Part shown: positions 24,110-35,900 of the stretch, piece after piece
Layout: each line of letters opens with the position of its first letter
Numbering within the stretch: position 1 is the first letter of the stretch
From: ECT2AJA-044 sp965658225
GTDB taxonomy: Bacteria; Bacteroidota; Bacteroidia; Flavobacteriales; ECT2AJA-044
Reading direction: 5' to 3'
Length of the DNA: 44,745 nt
Assembly (NCBI GenBank): GCA_965658225.1
Contig: CBFHRK010000008.1
Location: 1 to 44,745, forward strand
Notes under the pieces: model-generated
Database searches by the model: none
Told to the model about the DNA's origin: nothing
Seen by the model: the letters and a program-made list of their open reading frames with translations, nothing else
Position numbers and translations under genes: made by a program

Positions 24110-24904
24110 ATGAATTCCATTGCTGCTTTAATTGACCATACCCCCGTTTCAGAAATAGTCATCGATTTTGTTGAGAAAATTGCGCTGCATCAAGGGGCAA
24201 ATGTGAAATTGCTAACTATTGTAGACCGCAAAAGTGCGGAGGAAATAGATCAGTATCATAAGAATCTATCCACTTTCAAGGAACGTCTGGCAGGATCGGG
24301 AATCGAGGTGGATTGTTTAATGGAAGAGGGGAGTTTCTTCGATTTAGTTGAAGGAAGCGTTGATAAACTTCACGCTTCCCTTGTCGTCATCGGGACTCAT
24401 GGTAAAAAAGGATTGAAGCAGGCCATTTTCGGTTCCCATATTTTAAAGCTCGTTCAGCTATTAAATGTACCCTCGTTAGTGGTTCAAGAATCATCCAAAT
24501 GGCCTTCTGGTGGATTTGATAAAGTGCTTTTTCCACTGGGCTCGCACAGCAATTTTGAAATGAAAATTCGTCAAACCAGCGATTTGATGAATGAAAAGGG
24601 ACATGTGGATTTATATGCCGTTTATAAAACAGCCACTCTTGACCCTGAAACTAAAAAGAATATCGAGCGATGTATTGAGTATTTCAACGATAAAGACGTG
24701 AATTATACCTTGGTGGAGGAGGACGCTCAGTTCTTTAGTGTTGGATATGCTCGCCAAACTTTGGCTTACGCTCAATCGAAGCCAGTTAGCCTTATTAGCA
24801 TTATGGCCCAATCCGGTGGCGATATGAAAGTCTTTAGTAATGTCGATAAGGAAAACGTTATTCTAAACGAGCAGGCGATTCCTGTTCTGTGTTGTAATGC
24901 CTAA
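24110..24904 (+). CDS. Tandem universal stress protein (UspA family)
   Basis: A 264-residue protein made of two Usp domains. The first (~1-126) keeps the ATP-binding motif G-x2-G-x9-G-S (G95, G98, G108, S109) in 'IGTHGKKGLKQAIFGSHIL', followed by 'LNVPSLVVQ'. The second (~134-264) has the fold pattern ('KVLFPLGSHSNFEMK', ending 'ILNEQAIPVLCCNA') but not the ATP motif, so it is probably a non-binding half. Tandem Usp proteins of this type are cytoplasmic and linked to stress survival or energy sensing. It is 37 bp after the DUF481 gene and convergent with the adenylate cyclase gene. Confidence 0.85.
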   Translation: MNSIAALIDHTPVSEIVIDFVEKIALHQGANVKLLTIVDRKSAEEIDQYHKNLSTFKERLAGSGIEVDCLMEEGSFFDLVEGSVDKLHASLVVIGTHGKKGLKQAIFGSHILKLVQLLNVPSLVVQESSKWPSGGFDKVLFPLGSHSNFEMKIRQTSDLMNEKGHVDLYAVYKTATLDPETKKNIERCIEYFNDKDVNYTLVEEDAQFFSVGYARQTLAYAQSKPVSLISIMAQSGGDMKVFSNVDKENVILNEQAIPVLCCNA

Positions 24905-24909
24905 AACAA

Positions 24910-24929
24910 GTGCCTATCGGCACGATTTT
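24910..24929. terminator. Weak hairpin between convergent usp and cyclase genes
   Basis: A 5-bp stem GTGCC/GGCAC (24910-24914 and 24919-24923) with a TATC loop and a short T run on the + strand. It is placed 6 bp after the usp stop. The stem is short, so function is uncertain. Confidence 0.4.
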
Positions 24930-24941
24930 AATGCAATTGAA

Positions 24942-26939
24942 TTAGAGTAGGTCCTTCAGTTCTTTCGCAGCTCTTGCAGTTATTTCTGATAAGTCAATAC
25001 CTTCTTTTAACCGAACAAAGTACATCTGCATTTTCCCTTTTCCTTTAACTTCAAGCTCTTCTCGCTTTTTAAAAGTGAAGTACTCGTAATCCTTAATTTT
25101 CTCGTAGGTAGCTTCACTGATATTTACTTCTCCAACGCCACCGTTTGACTCCATCCGACTGGCTGTATTCACTGTATCGCCCCAGATGTCGTATTGGAAC
25201 TTTTTAACCCCTACAATTCCTGCAACTACTTGACCTGTATGGATTCCAGCTCGCATACTGAAGGGCTCGAGCTCATTGTCTTTCAGCTCAATTTTCCTTC
25301 GCTCCACAAAAGCTTGCATCTCCATTGCGGCGAGAATTACGTTTACGACACCATTGACCGTTTTGATTGGAACACCTCCGGCGGCCATGTACGCATCACC
25401 GATGGTCTTTATTTTTTCAATCCTATATTTGGTGATAATCTCGTCGAACGCCTTAAAATACTCGTTAATTTCTTTTACCAATTCCGAAGCGGTCAGTTTC
25501 TCTGAATGACTCGTAAAGCCTTTAAAGTCGGTAAATAGCACGGATACCTCGGCAAAGGTTTTCGCGTCTGAGGTGCCTTTATCTTTCAATTCTTCAGCCA
25601 CTTCGTAGGGGAGAATGTTTAGAAGGAGTCGTTCCGAGCGGTCTTTTTCTCTGGTGATGCTTCTTTTTTGCTTGACTACAACCAATAGAAATAATATGAC
25701 CGAGAAGAAGCCGGCAGTTACTAAATTCCGAATTACTTTTTGGCGCTTTAAATCGAGATCTTTTAACTCTTGTTCTTTTACAAGGAAATTAATTTCGTCT
25801 TGTTTCTTTTCAATTTGAAAATTGAACATTTGATTTTGAACGACCTTGTCAACTTCGATGTTATAGGCGCTGTCTTTTACGATCATGAGAAGTTCATGAT
25901 ACTTATATGCACTATCGAATTGGGCCGTTTGCTTGTATATGGCATCGAGTCCTCCGTAGGCATTTTCTAAATCCTTGAGATCTTTTAATTCCACAAGTAA
26001 TACGGCTGCTTCTTTGTACTCTTTAATGGCTGCCGGGTAGTTTCCCATTTCACGATAGGTTTCACCTAAGAAGGTGAGGGCATGGGCTTTTTGAGATTTC
26101 GCATTTAAATCATCCGCCAGCTTAATGGCGTCATTTAAATAATTAAGTGCTTTATCGTATTCTTCACGAAGCGTGTAGACTTTACTTATACTGACCATGG
26201 TATGAATAACACCGTCGGTCACATTCATTGAGTTCAAAGACTTTTCGAAGTAATAAAGGGCTAGTGAATCTTGTTGCTGCGCAAGATATATTTCCCCTAT
26301 GTTCACTGAGTTGGTCGCAATGGCATCCTGATCTTCAATTTGCTCGCTTAGCTTAAGTGCTCGAATAGAATAATCAAGGGCCTTTTCGTGCGTTGCGAGG
26401 TTATCGCTATAAACGGCGCCAATATTTGTTAGCGCAGTTAGTTGACGCAGTGTATCGCTAATTTCCTCGGCAACTTTAAGCGATTGAAGATAGTAATCAG
26501 ACGCTTTTGGATAATCACCCTCATTGTAATAAATGGCCCCAATATTACTCAGCATATTGGAAACGCCTGCTTTAAAGTCGATTTCCCTGAATACGTTCAA
26601 AGCTAGTTGCCACGAGGTGAGCGCTTCCACTTGTTCGGCCATGTAGTAGTATCCTAGTCCGACCGCCTTGTGACTATAAGCTAAGCCCATTTTGTAGCCA
26701 ATAGACTTAGCGAGGTTTTCTGCTTGTTGACCTACTTCAATCGATTTATCCAAATCGGTATTAAGATACTCATAGCTTTGATCGATAAGACGATCTACTT
26801 TGATGGAGTCATTTGTGGCAGATTCAATGAGGGATTGAATGCTATCTACCCCGGCCTGTGCGTCTGCCGTCTTGCCGAAGGCAAACAAGACGGCCACGCA
26901 AATAAGAATTCTAGATAATCCGAAATTCTGGTTGTTCAA
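24942..26939 (-). CDS. Membrane-anchored TPR / class III adenylate cyclase
   Basis: A 665-residue protein: signal peptide (1-27), six or more TPR repeats in the periplasm (~50-350), a coiled coil (~365-400), one membrane helix (~403-423), then a cytoplasmic class III cyclase domain (~462-640). Catalytic residues are present: metal-binding D471 ('LFTDFKGF') and D515 ('KTIGDAYM'), base-reading K511 and D584 ('FQYDIWGDTVN'), and transition-state N591 and R595. The K/D pair indicates ATP rather than GTP, so the product is cAMP. The TPR part probably senses a periplasmic or cell-surface partner. The start is TTG at 26939, 2 bp after the stop of the giant surface-protein gene; it begins the signal peptide and no ATG fits better. 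The pair is almost certainly coupled. Confidence 0.88.
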   Translation of the reverse strand: MNNQNFGLSRILICVAVLFAFGKTADAQAGVDSIQSLIESATNDSIKVDRLIDQSYEYLNTDLDKSIEVGQQAENLAKSIGYKMGLAYSHKAVGLGYYYMAEQVEALTSWQLALNVFREIDFKAGVSNMLSNIGAIYYNEGDYPKASDYYLQSLKVAEEISDTLRQLTALTNIGAVYSDNLATHEKALDYSIRALKLSEQIEDQDAIATNSVNIGEIYLAQQQDSLALYYFEKSLNSMNVTDGVIHTMVSISKVYTLREEYDKALNYLNDAIKLADDLNAKSQKAHALTFLGETYREMGNYPAAIKEYKEAAVLLVELKDLKDLENAYGGLDAIYKQTAQFDSAYKYHELLMIVKDSAYNIEVDKVVQNQMFNFQIEKKQDEINFLVKEQELKDLDLKRQKVIRNLVTAGFFSVILFLLVVVKQKRSITREKDRSERLLLNILPYEVAEELKDKGTSDAKTFAEVSVLFTDFKGFTSHSEKLTASELVKEINEYFKAFDEIITKYRIEKIKTIGDAYMAAGGVPIKTVNGVVNVILAAMEMQAFVERRKIELKDNELEPFSMRAGIHTGQVVAGIVGVKKFQYDIWGDTVNTASRMESNGGVGEVNISEATYEKIKDYEYFTFKKREELEVKGKGKMQMYFVRLKEGIDLSEITARAAKELKDLL

Positions 26940-26941
26940 AT

Positions 26942-29900
26942 TTAATGTTTAACGATTACGAAATGATCGGTTGTTGTAGATCCTAGTAGACTAATATAGT
27001 AAGTACCTGTAACAATGTCCCGAATATCCATCTTTATCGTTCCAGCCTTATCGATGGTGAATTCGGATTGACGCACCATTCGTCCGAGCTGATCGACTAT
27101 TTGAACCTTATAATCTCCTTCATAGGAAGCGGGTAGGTCAATTTGGAATTCACCCACTACCGGATTAGGATAAAGGGTAGGGGATTCAACAAACGAACTC
27201 GACTGCAGAGTAGGTTGGGCACAAAGATTACTCAATGAAGAAGCGGTTGCACTCAACGTAGTTGCGACGTAGTTGTTGAACGTTTTCAAGTTCCAGGTCA
27301 TAGCTAAACCATCAAAAGGAATTTGGAATTGATAGGTTCCTGGATTGAATATTTCTGGGGTAGTTCCACTAATAGAGCCCGTTCCAACCGATCCAGAACC
27401 TGAAGTGTTACTGACATAAATCCAAGCAAGCACTCCATTTCCGTTTCCAGTTTGAGGATATGGTCCACTATTTACATCTTGACATGAATAATTCCAAGTG
27501 AAGCGCATTTGAATGGCGTAGTACCCTGGAGTCGTTGGAGCGACAAAGGACAAAGCTTCACTTTCGTTAAAAGTGTATGAGGCGCCTCCGGTATATATGC
27601 ATTGCTCATTTACGTTGTCTCCAGCTATTCCAACATAATACTGTGTTACACATCCTGGACAATAGCCTGGGTTTGGGTCGTAGGTGTTTGTCCAATTTAG
27701 ATTTAAACTAAAGCTTGCCCCAGGCGCCACACTTGTGAAATTCGTGTTCGCATTATTAATTAATAACGAATTGAATGTAACCGTCCTGTAGGCGTATTCA
27801 TAGGTGCTCGAAGTAGGTAATCCAGACAACAAAAGATTGTCGACTCCATTGGGAATATAATACTCCGTTGGATTAGGATTAGTATACTCGAAATGTGCCA
27901 CATAAGGTTCTCCAGAAGGATGATTTGTCACTTGCTCCACACATACTAAATCAATACTCATTCCGGAAGTCGCTGGATCCTTTGGATTCACATACAAATC
28001 TCCAGGAACATAAACAGCTGTATAGATGGGATCACTAAATTGAATTCCAGAGGCATTTACATCATAAATACCCGCCACGTTTACATTTGCACCTGGTTCC
28101 AGTGTGAATGTTGGTTGGGCAGTTACAAAGTCATTAGGCCCTAATCCACTTAAGGAATAGGTATAAGCTGGTTGTGTTTCGCCCTGCCACATATTTGCTT
28201 GATCAACCGTAACCGTAACAGGTATTAAAGCCGGTTCAATGGAAAGCGTTCCCGGTTGAATAGGCGAAGCCTCTACTTTGAAAACATGGTCATAGTTAGC
28301 AGATTGGCGTGCTCGCCCTCCCGCATAAACATTTGGCCCGAAACTCGTCCAGCCAACATTTTGATTACCAATAAAATACATTTTCCATGTGTATTTCTGA
28401 CCTTCAACAATAGGAATGCTGTCAAAACCATATGAATAGTAGGCGGTACTATATCCTGGCCCAACAACTTGCGTATTCGTTGCAGAAGCAATGAATTCAC
28501 CATAAATGCCTTCACCTTTATATAGCTCAACATAAATGGTGCGCGCTTCGACCGTGCTTGGGCGACCGTGTCTAATGGTGATTTCATTGAGCACACCATC
28601 AAAGTTCGCCGTCCACGATTGCCACTCGTCATTACTTCCACCTCCATATGCGGAAACGTTTTGATCGATCATGACTGTTTGCGGCCCAAAAGGATAAACA
28701 AACTCATAGTTGTCAGCTTGACCTCCTGAAGCGTTGATGTCATAGGTGCCCACTGGGCTTTGGGATGTTGCATCCGTTGTTAGGTCAAATGTCGATTGAA
28801 GATCCTGAACGGACTCTCCATTAACAAAACCAGTGTAATCAGCCGTAAAAACTGGAAATGGATCGCCAACACGCATAGAAGTATCATTTATACTTACCAT
28901 AAGGGGGGCGGGTTGCACCGTTAAAGTTCCCGTGTTTACTGGAGCCGCATCTAAGGTGAATACGTAATCATATTGACTTGAAAATCCTGCTCTTCCTCCG
29001 GAATAGACATTGGGCCCTATGTTGGTCCAACCTACATTTTGAGCAGTCGTGTAGTATAATCTCCACGTATACTTTTGCCCTTGTACAATCGGAATGTTGT
29101 CAAAGTTATACGTGTAATAATTCGAAGCGTAACTAGGGCCTACAGTAACTGTATTGGTTCCAGTACCCAACAAAGTTCCGGATAAACCTTCTCCAGCGTA
29201 TATTTCCGCATAAATTACGGTTGCCTGATTAGTATTCGGATTAGAGTGACTAACCGAAATACTAGTAACTGCTCCGTCGAATGCCGCAGTCCAGGATTGC
29301 CATTCACTCGTGCTTCCGGCACCAAATCCTCCCGTATATTGATTTATCATTTCAACCGGAGTATCATAGCCATACGCCAATTCATAATTAGCATCGGGCC
29401 CCCATACGGCACTAATGTCATAATCACCGGCCGGACTCTGAGAAGTCACCGTGGTAGAAAGCGCTGGGGTCGAAGTTAAATCTTGTTCCGAATCTCCGTT
29501 TAGGAACCCATTGTATGATGTGGTCAATGCAGGAACGGTCCCACCATAGTTCATTGATTTATCATCAACTACAAGAGTGAGTGGCGCTTTATTGATTGTT
29601 AACACCCCGTCTACATAGTTGAAGGCGTAGTTGTTATCCGACCCACCCGCTGGTGAAATTGGATAGCTTCCCGCATCACTTGCAGAGGTAGCTGTAGTGC
29701 TAACTGATGGAGCCGTGTCGATATCATTGCTCGTATCGCCATTTACAAACCCAGAGTAGCTAAAGTTAAATCCGGGAAGTATATCCCCATAGGTCATGCT
29801 TTCATCATTTGCAGTGACATCGAGTGTCGCCGGGTTTATCGTTAACGTGCCCGTGTCGAATGCCGCGGCATTGACTCTGAAAATGTAGTCTCGATTTGCA

Positions 29901-32900
29901 GAATAGTCAGCTCGACCACCGGCATAGGCATTTGGTCCTTGATTTGTCCAACCTACATTTTGTGCTGTATTGAAGAAAATGCGATAAGAGTATTGCTGAC
30001 CCTGAACAATTGGAATGTTATTGAAATTGTAGGTGTAATAGTTATTGGCATAAGCTGGTCCAACAGTATTTGTATTGGTAGCTGTCCCAAGTAATGTGCC
30101 TGAGACGCCTTCTCCTGCATAAATCTCCATGTAAATTACCGTCGCTTGGCTCGTATTTGGATTCGAGTGTTTTACGGCAATACTGCTCACTGCACCGTCG
30201 AAAGTAGCGGTCCAAGATTGCCATACGCTACTTGATCCTCCGCCGTAACCACTCACATTTTGATCGATCATAGTGACAATGGGACCTAATGGATAATTAA
30301 GGTCGTAGTTGTTGTCTGCTCCACCAAGCGCCGTTATGTCGTAATTCCCTGCTGGGCTTGACGACGAGGCTGTCGTAGAAAGTGAAGGTGGGGTATCTAA
30401 ATCTTGTTCTGAATCTCCATTAACAAATCCTGAATAAGAAATAGTTAATGTAGGCACAGGATCACCGTAAGTCATTGTTGTATCGCCAATCAATAGAGAA
30501 AGTGCCGCACGTTCAATGGTTACTTGGCCTTCATTGTAACTAAATGAATAGTTGCTGTCTAAACCTCCACCCACAAATACGGGATAATTTCCGACATCAC
30601 TAGAGGATGTTGCCTGTGTTGTCGCCGTGGGCGCCACATCCAAGTCCGCTTCTGAGTCACCGTTTTGGAATCCAGAATAAAGGACGGTTAAGGACGGAAT
30701 AGGGTCTCCGTAATTTACCGAGTATCCGTCTGCATAGGCAGACAAAGAGGCTTTGTTGATGGTCAGAGTTCCGACGTTGTACGCCATGACATAGTTGTTG
30801 TCGGATCCCTGAGTTAAATCGATCGGGTAAGTGCCAGCAGTACTTGTGGAACTACCTGTCGTTATGGCCATTGGTGCTAGGTCTAAATCAGCTTCACTAT
30901 CACCATTGAGAAAACCACTATAGCTTACTGCTAATGGAGGAACAGCACTACCATAGACCATTGAAGCATCTACTGCGGTAGCCGTCAATGGCGCTTGCGT
31001 TACGGTAATCAATCCGTCAACATATACTAAAGTGTAGGTATTGCTCGTGGCTCCGGATACGATCAAATCGTAAATGCCCGCGTCACTTTGTGCGTCGGCT
31101 GTGGTGAAGATTGTCGCCGGTGAATTTAAGTCGCCAGGATTGTCACCATTAACGAAACCAGAATAGCTAAAAGTTAATGCTGGCAACGGATCTCCGTATG
31201 TTTTAGAGGTGCTGACTGCAGTAATGGTGAGGGTCGCATTGGTCACATCCAAAAGTCCATTGGTATAGGAGAATGTGTAATTATTGTCTGCGCCACCACT
31301 AACGTCAATGGAATAGGTCCCTGATGGACTCGAACTTGAAACAGTTGAAGAAGCTACAGGCGCTATATCCAAATCTCCTTGAGTATCGCCATTTACAAAG
31401 CCGCTGTACGACAAGGTAAGCGCTGGAACAGCATCGCCGTAAATCATGGATTGATTGTCGGCCGTTGCGGTCAGTACCGCCTGAGAAATAGTTAAAGTGC
31501 CATTGGTATAGCTCAAATCGTAGTTATTATCGGCTCCACCACCAGCATTGATGGTATACGTGCCAACAGGACTCGCAGAGCTTGCTGAGGTAGTTGCTAT
31601 GGGCAGAATGTCGAGATCGGCTTCTGTATCGCCGTTCACGAATCCAGCTAATCCAACCGTTAGGTTGGGAACATTTTCCCCGTACACCATGGCATTATCC
31701 AATGCGGTAACTGAAAGTGGGGCTGGTGTTATATCCAGTACGGCATCCGTATAGTCAAAGGTGTAGTTCGAATCGATTCCACCACCGACTGTCAGTGCAT
31801 AAGTACCAACATTTGATCCGGCATTCGCCATTGTATTGACGGTTGGAGCTGAAATGAGATTGGATGTGTTTTCACCGGGAACAAAGCCACTATAGTTCAG
31901 GATAAAAGGTGGAATTGCATCACCATAAATTTTGGATATGCTATCTGCTGCAACGTAAAGTGTTTTTTGACCTACGGTCAGATCTCCACTTTCGTATTGA
32001 ACGGAATAGTTTGCGTTTAAGCTGTATAAGTCTAATCCGGAAGGAACGGTATTGTAGAGTCCGGCCGGGATTGGACTTTGTGTTATCGTTGTTCCGTTTT
32101 GCTCAATACTCACCACAGGTCCAGCCATCGGACTGGTTTGATCCGAATATTTGAAACCTTGAATAGTGGTAGGCACAGAAACACCATCACCATAAACACT
32201 GGTTATTTGATCGGGAACTGATACGGTCAAAATAGCCGGTGTGATCGTGATTTCACCTGTTTGGACGGTTATGAAATAGTTCGAGTTTGAGCGTAATTGC
32301 GCTCCAGTCGGAACTACAGTATACGTGCCTACTCCGAGTCCAACGCTACTAACTGTAGTTCCATTGGACCAAACATAAAGGTTCGGGTTCGTTGGCAATT
32401 CAACGCTTGGCGTATCCAAATATTGATATCCTTCCGAAACAAAATCTAAAGAAATAGAATCGCCGTATACGATGGTGTCAGAGATGGCTGAAATTGTAAT
32501 CGGAGCAGGTGTAATAGTAAGCTGGCCAATCACGTAGGAAATATCAAAATTAGCATTACTATAAGCTGGTGGCACAATGGCGTGCGTTCCAACAGTTAAA
32601 CCGGTGATTAAGTTAATCGGAAGCAATTCAATTCCAGTGGTATCCGAGAAACTAGAGTCTGTTGGGATATCATCCTCATTTACAATGACAACAATTTCGT
32701 TATTCGCTGTTTCTTCCAATTCGCCGTTGACTAGCGGATAGCCATTAACAAGCGCTCTTCCGCTGGTACCCGCAGTATATAAGTTTGATACCGCTAAGGT
32801 TGTTCCGTTCACAAGTGGGTATCCATTTACCAAAGGATAAGCATCTCTCAGGTTAGCTCCATTTACAAGAGCGCGACCGCTTACTGCTTTTAAACCGTTT

Positions 32901-35900
32901 ACTAAAGCGCGGCCTTTTGTTGCATTAACCAACGCTCTTCCGCTTACCGCATACGGGGCATTTGCAAAAGCCGTGTCAAGGGGAGCATCATACGGGTCTG
33001 GATCGGATAAATAATACTGTAAAGATCCATAGGAAAGGTCTACCGCATAAGTATTGGCTGTTGAATCAATATCATTATAGATCGTATCACCTGGAGGTGG
33101 GTTGTTGAAGTCATCCCAAGAGATATCGAGTCCGTTTACCAGAGCTCGTCCACTTTTGTTTACCAGAGCTCGTCCACTTTTGTTTACCAAGGCGCGACCG
33201 CTTTTATTTACCAGTGCGCGACCTGATCTATTTACTAAGGCACGACCAGAAACAACGGCATTGGTAGACGCCAGGAAAGAAAGGCGTTCTAAATCAGAGT
33301 TCGTTAAAGGGTCCTGTCCATTTACAAGAGCACGACCTTTAATGACTGCGACAGCATTGGCAATATTTGCTTGGTGATCCGTAGAAATATCCTGAGTTAC
33401 TTGAGTTAAGTCACTCGGATCGATAAGGGTAATTGGAAATGAATAAGTATAGTCAAAACCGGCAACTCCGGATCCGTAGACCATTGAAATGTCTGTAGCT
33501 GTAATAGTCAGCGGAAGTGGAGTTACATTTAATTGACCATCGGTAAAGGTGTAATTGAACAACTCCTGCTTTGCTATATCGGCTAATTTAGTGGTGTCAA
33601 AAGCACGATCTATATCAATTAAATAGGTTCCAATATCGCTTTGACTCGTTGCAAGTGTCGTGATAGTAGCACTGTCCAGGCCTAGGTCGGCTAAAGTGAA
33701 ATTCGTTGAATCTAAAGGCACAAGTACACCCGAGTCGTCCGAAATTGAAACAGAAAAAGTCAAGTTTGGAATGGCTTCTGAGTAGCGTTTGGTGAGGTTA
33801 TTTGCTTCAACAACGACTTCTCTTTTTGGCATATCAAAGAAATTGATCATGGCTGAACCACCATCTAAACCCGACGAACTCTTTGAATCTGTAGAAACCA
33901 TTACTCCCGGATTGCCGACAAAAGGATCAAGTGCCACTTCCAATTCTTCTTCAGAAATATAGGTTACTGATTGCTCAACATCGCGCAACATTACTTTCGT
34001 GTCGGGGGTGAAGTAATTTCCATCCACAGTTACGGTAACTGCGTATAGTCCTGGGGTTAGGGCTGGGTCATATTGTATGCTATAGATTTCTGGCTTAGGG
34101 TTTGCGAAACTTATCATAGCCCGATCACCTTGAATAAACCCATTTCCTCCGATAAAGTCAAACGTACCTGATGCGTTCATAGGAACAGCTGTACTCGTCA
34201 GTATGCTGCGCATTTCATTTGGTGTGGGCTTGGTTTGGCCTTCGTACTTGTATTGTGCCGAGGCAATTAGGGCTGCGACTGCTGCCGCGTGAGGTGCGGC
34301 GGCGGAAGTCCCGAAGAAATTGATGAACCCATCGTTTTCGAGGTCAATAGTTCCAAGGGGAACGCTTGTGTTTACTCCGTTTGGAGCGGCGATATCTGGT
34401 TTGTTCCGTGTTACCGCATTTCCGCCTGTATCGAAAATGGTGGTTCCTCCGCGCGATGAGAATGAAGCCCCAGTTGGGTATCCGGCATAACTGATTCCAG
34501 CGGCTGAGTTCGTGGCGGCGTATAACGAATCACCTATGGGTGTATTCGAATAAAGAACTGCACCTACTGTAATGGCGCCTGCGGCATTCGGGTGCCCAAC
34601 AATGGTACTTCCATTAGAATTGTATTCATTGAAAGTTAGCCCACCTCGGAATACCACATATTTGAAGGGTACACTAGTGTTTCCGCTAGCGTTGATTACC
34701 ATTATGTTGGTTTGTGTAGGTTCCGAAACATTAAAGGGAAGAACTTCAATAGGATCTCCCCCAATATTGTTTCTATTGAAGCCGAATAGGGTGTTTCCCG
34801 AAGTATCAGTTAAGTAAATATCGAGGTCGTTTTCGGTACCATTATTACTTGTTTCCCCAATACTATAAACGTCGTCAAGCCATTGAAGAACTATTAAATA
34901 ACTACCGGGCTCTAGGCTTACACTTTGGTAAATGTCGCCACCTCCGTAGTCATGCGCTCGCGCATTGGGTCCTGCATTTTGTTGAATTTTGGCTGGTGGT
35001 GTTGCTCCGTTGAACGTTGATTGGTATGATTTATCACCAAAATTTCCGGCAGAGGTAAAGTACGTGACTCCGTTATTTACGGCCTGGTCAACGGCATTTG
35101 CCACAACTCCATCTTTTAGGAATGGTTCCGTTATATAGGTAATGTCATCAACAATAATATCACAGCCTGCGGCTTGAAGGTCAGCGATACCTTCTGCCAT
35201 ATCTCCGGCAGAAATAAATCCTGTATGAAACGCGAGCTCCGCCTTCGGCGCAATATCATGAATGATTTGCATCATTGCACGACCTTCATCAGAAGCGGGC
35301 TTTACAAATTCCTGTACAACGTCAACTGCTAATCCATTATTTGGGTTTGGTGCGCCAGAGGACGAGGTTCCAGGTAGATCTTGATTATCGATATCGGTTT
35401 GAGCATTTCCTTGGGTATTGTAACTATCCGAAATCACACCAATTTTGATGTTTTCTCCAGCCACTTCAAATCCGTTTCGAATAAAAGGCGCATTTACTGC
35501 GGCATCTCCTTGGCCATCAACCAAACCAATGTTTGATAGAGGAGGGAAGAATGGACGAACAAAGTTGATGCTTTGGGATACATTCGGTACTTGTGCTGAG
35601 TCGCCCAGTTTATCTACGTTTGTAACCGGTATTAGCCCTGTGATAATAAGAGAGTTAACTCCGTTACTGATAAAGTCCGTCATGTTGAACGGTGCGGCGG
35701 CAAGAATTGCTTGAATGGTTGCCTTATTTGTTCCCGCGTTCAAAATCACATCGATAAAGACGCCTCCAGGCTCTTGAACGAATACAATACTGCTCGTGTC
35801 CTGATAGGTAGTGTTTTGTGTTAGAGAGGTCAGCTCAGAACCAATTTGACCTTCTGTTTTTCCTTCCACGGGTGGTGGGTAATAAGGCGTAATACATTCT

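Larger units (their letters stand above)
27985..33825 (-). repeat. Array of about 15 MBG domains within the giant protein
   Basis: Repeats of ~80 residues, recognised by a conserved opening (V-T-A-x-D-x-S-M-x-Y-G-D-x-x-P-x-L), 'SGFVNGDSEADL' in the middle and 'GGADNNYxxxYxxGTLTI' at the end. Repeats in the stretch ~30450-32000 are the most alike, which points to recent internal duplication; outer ones are more diverged. MBG repeats form stalks in bacterial surface proteins. Confidence 0.85.

Noticed and set aside
28273..28647. 124-codon minus-strand frame within the giant gene
   Set aside because: It is in an alternative frame inside a clearly coding MBG/insert region; composition matches a shadow frame.
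33134..33253. 24-bp tandem repeat resembling a short CRISPR or minisatellite array
   Set aside because: There are no spacers. The repeat lies in frame in the giant gene and keeps its peptide, so it is a protein repeat.
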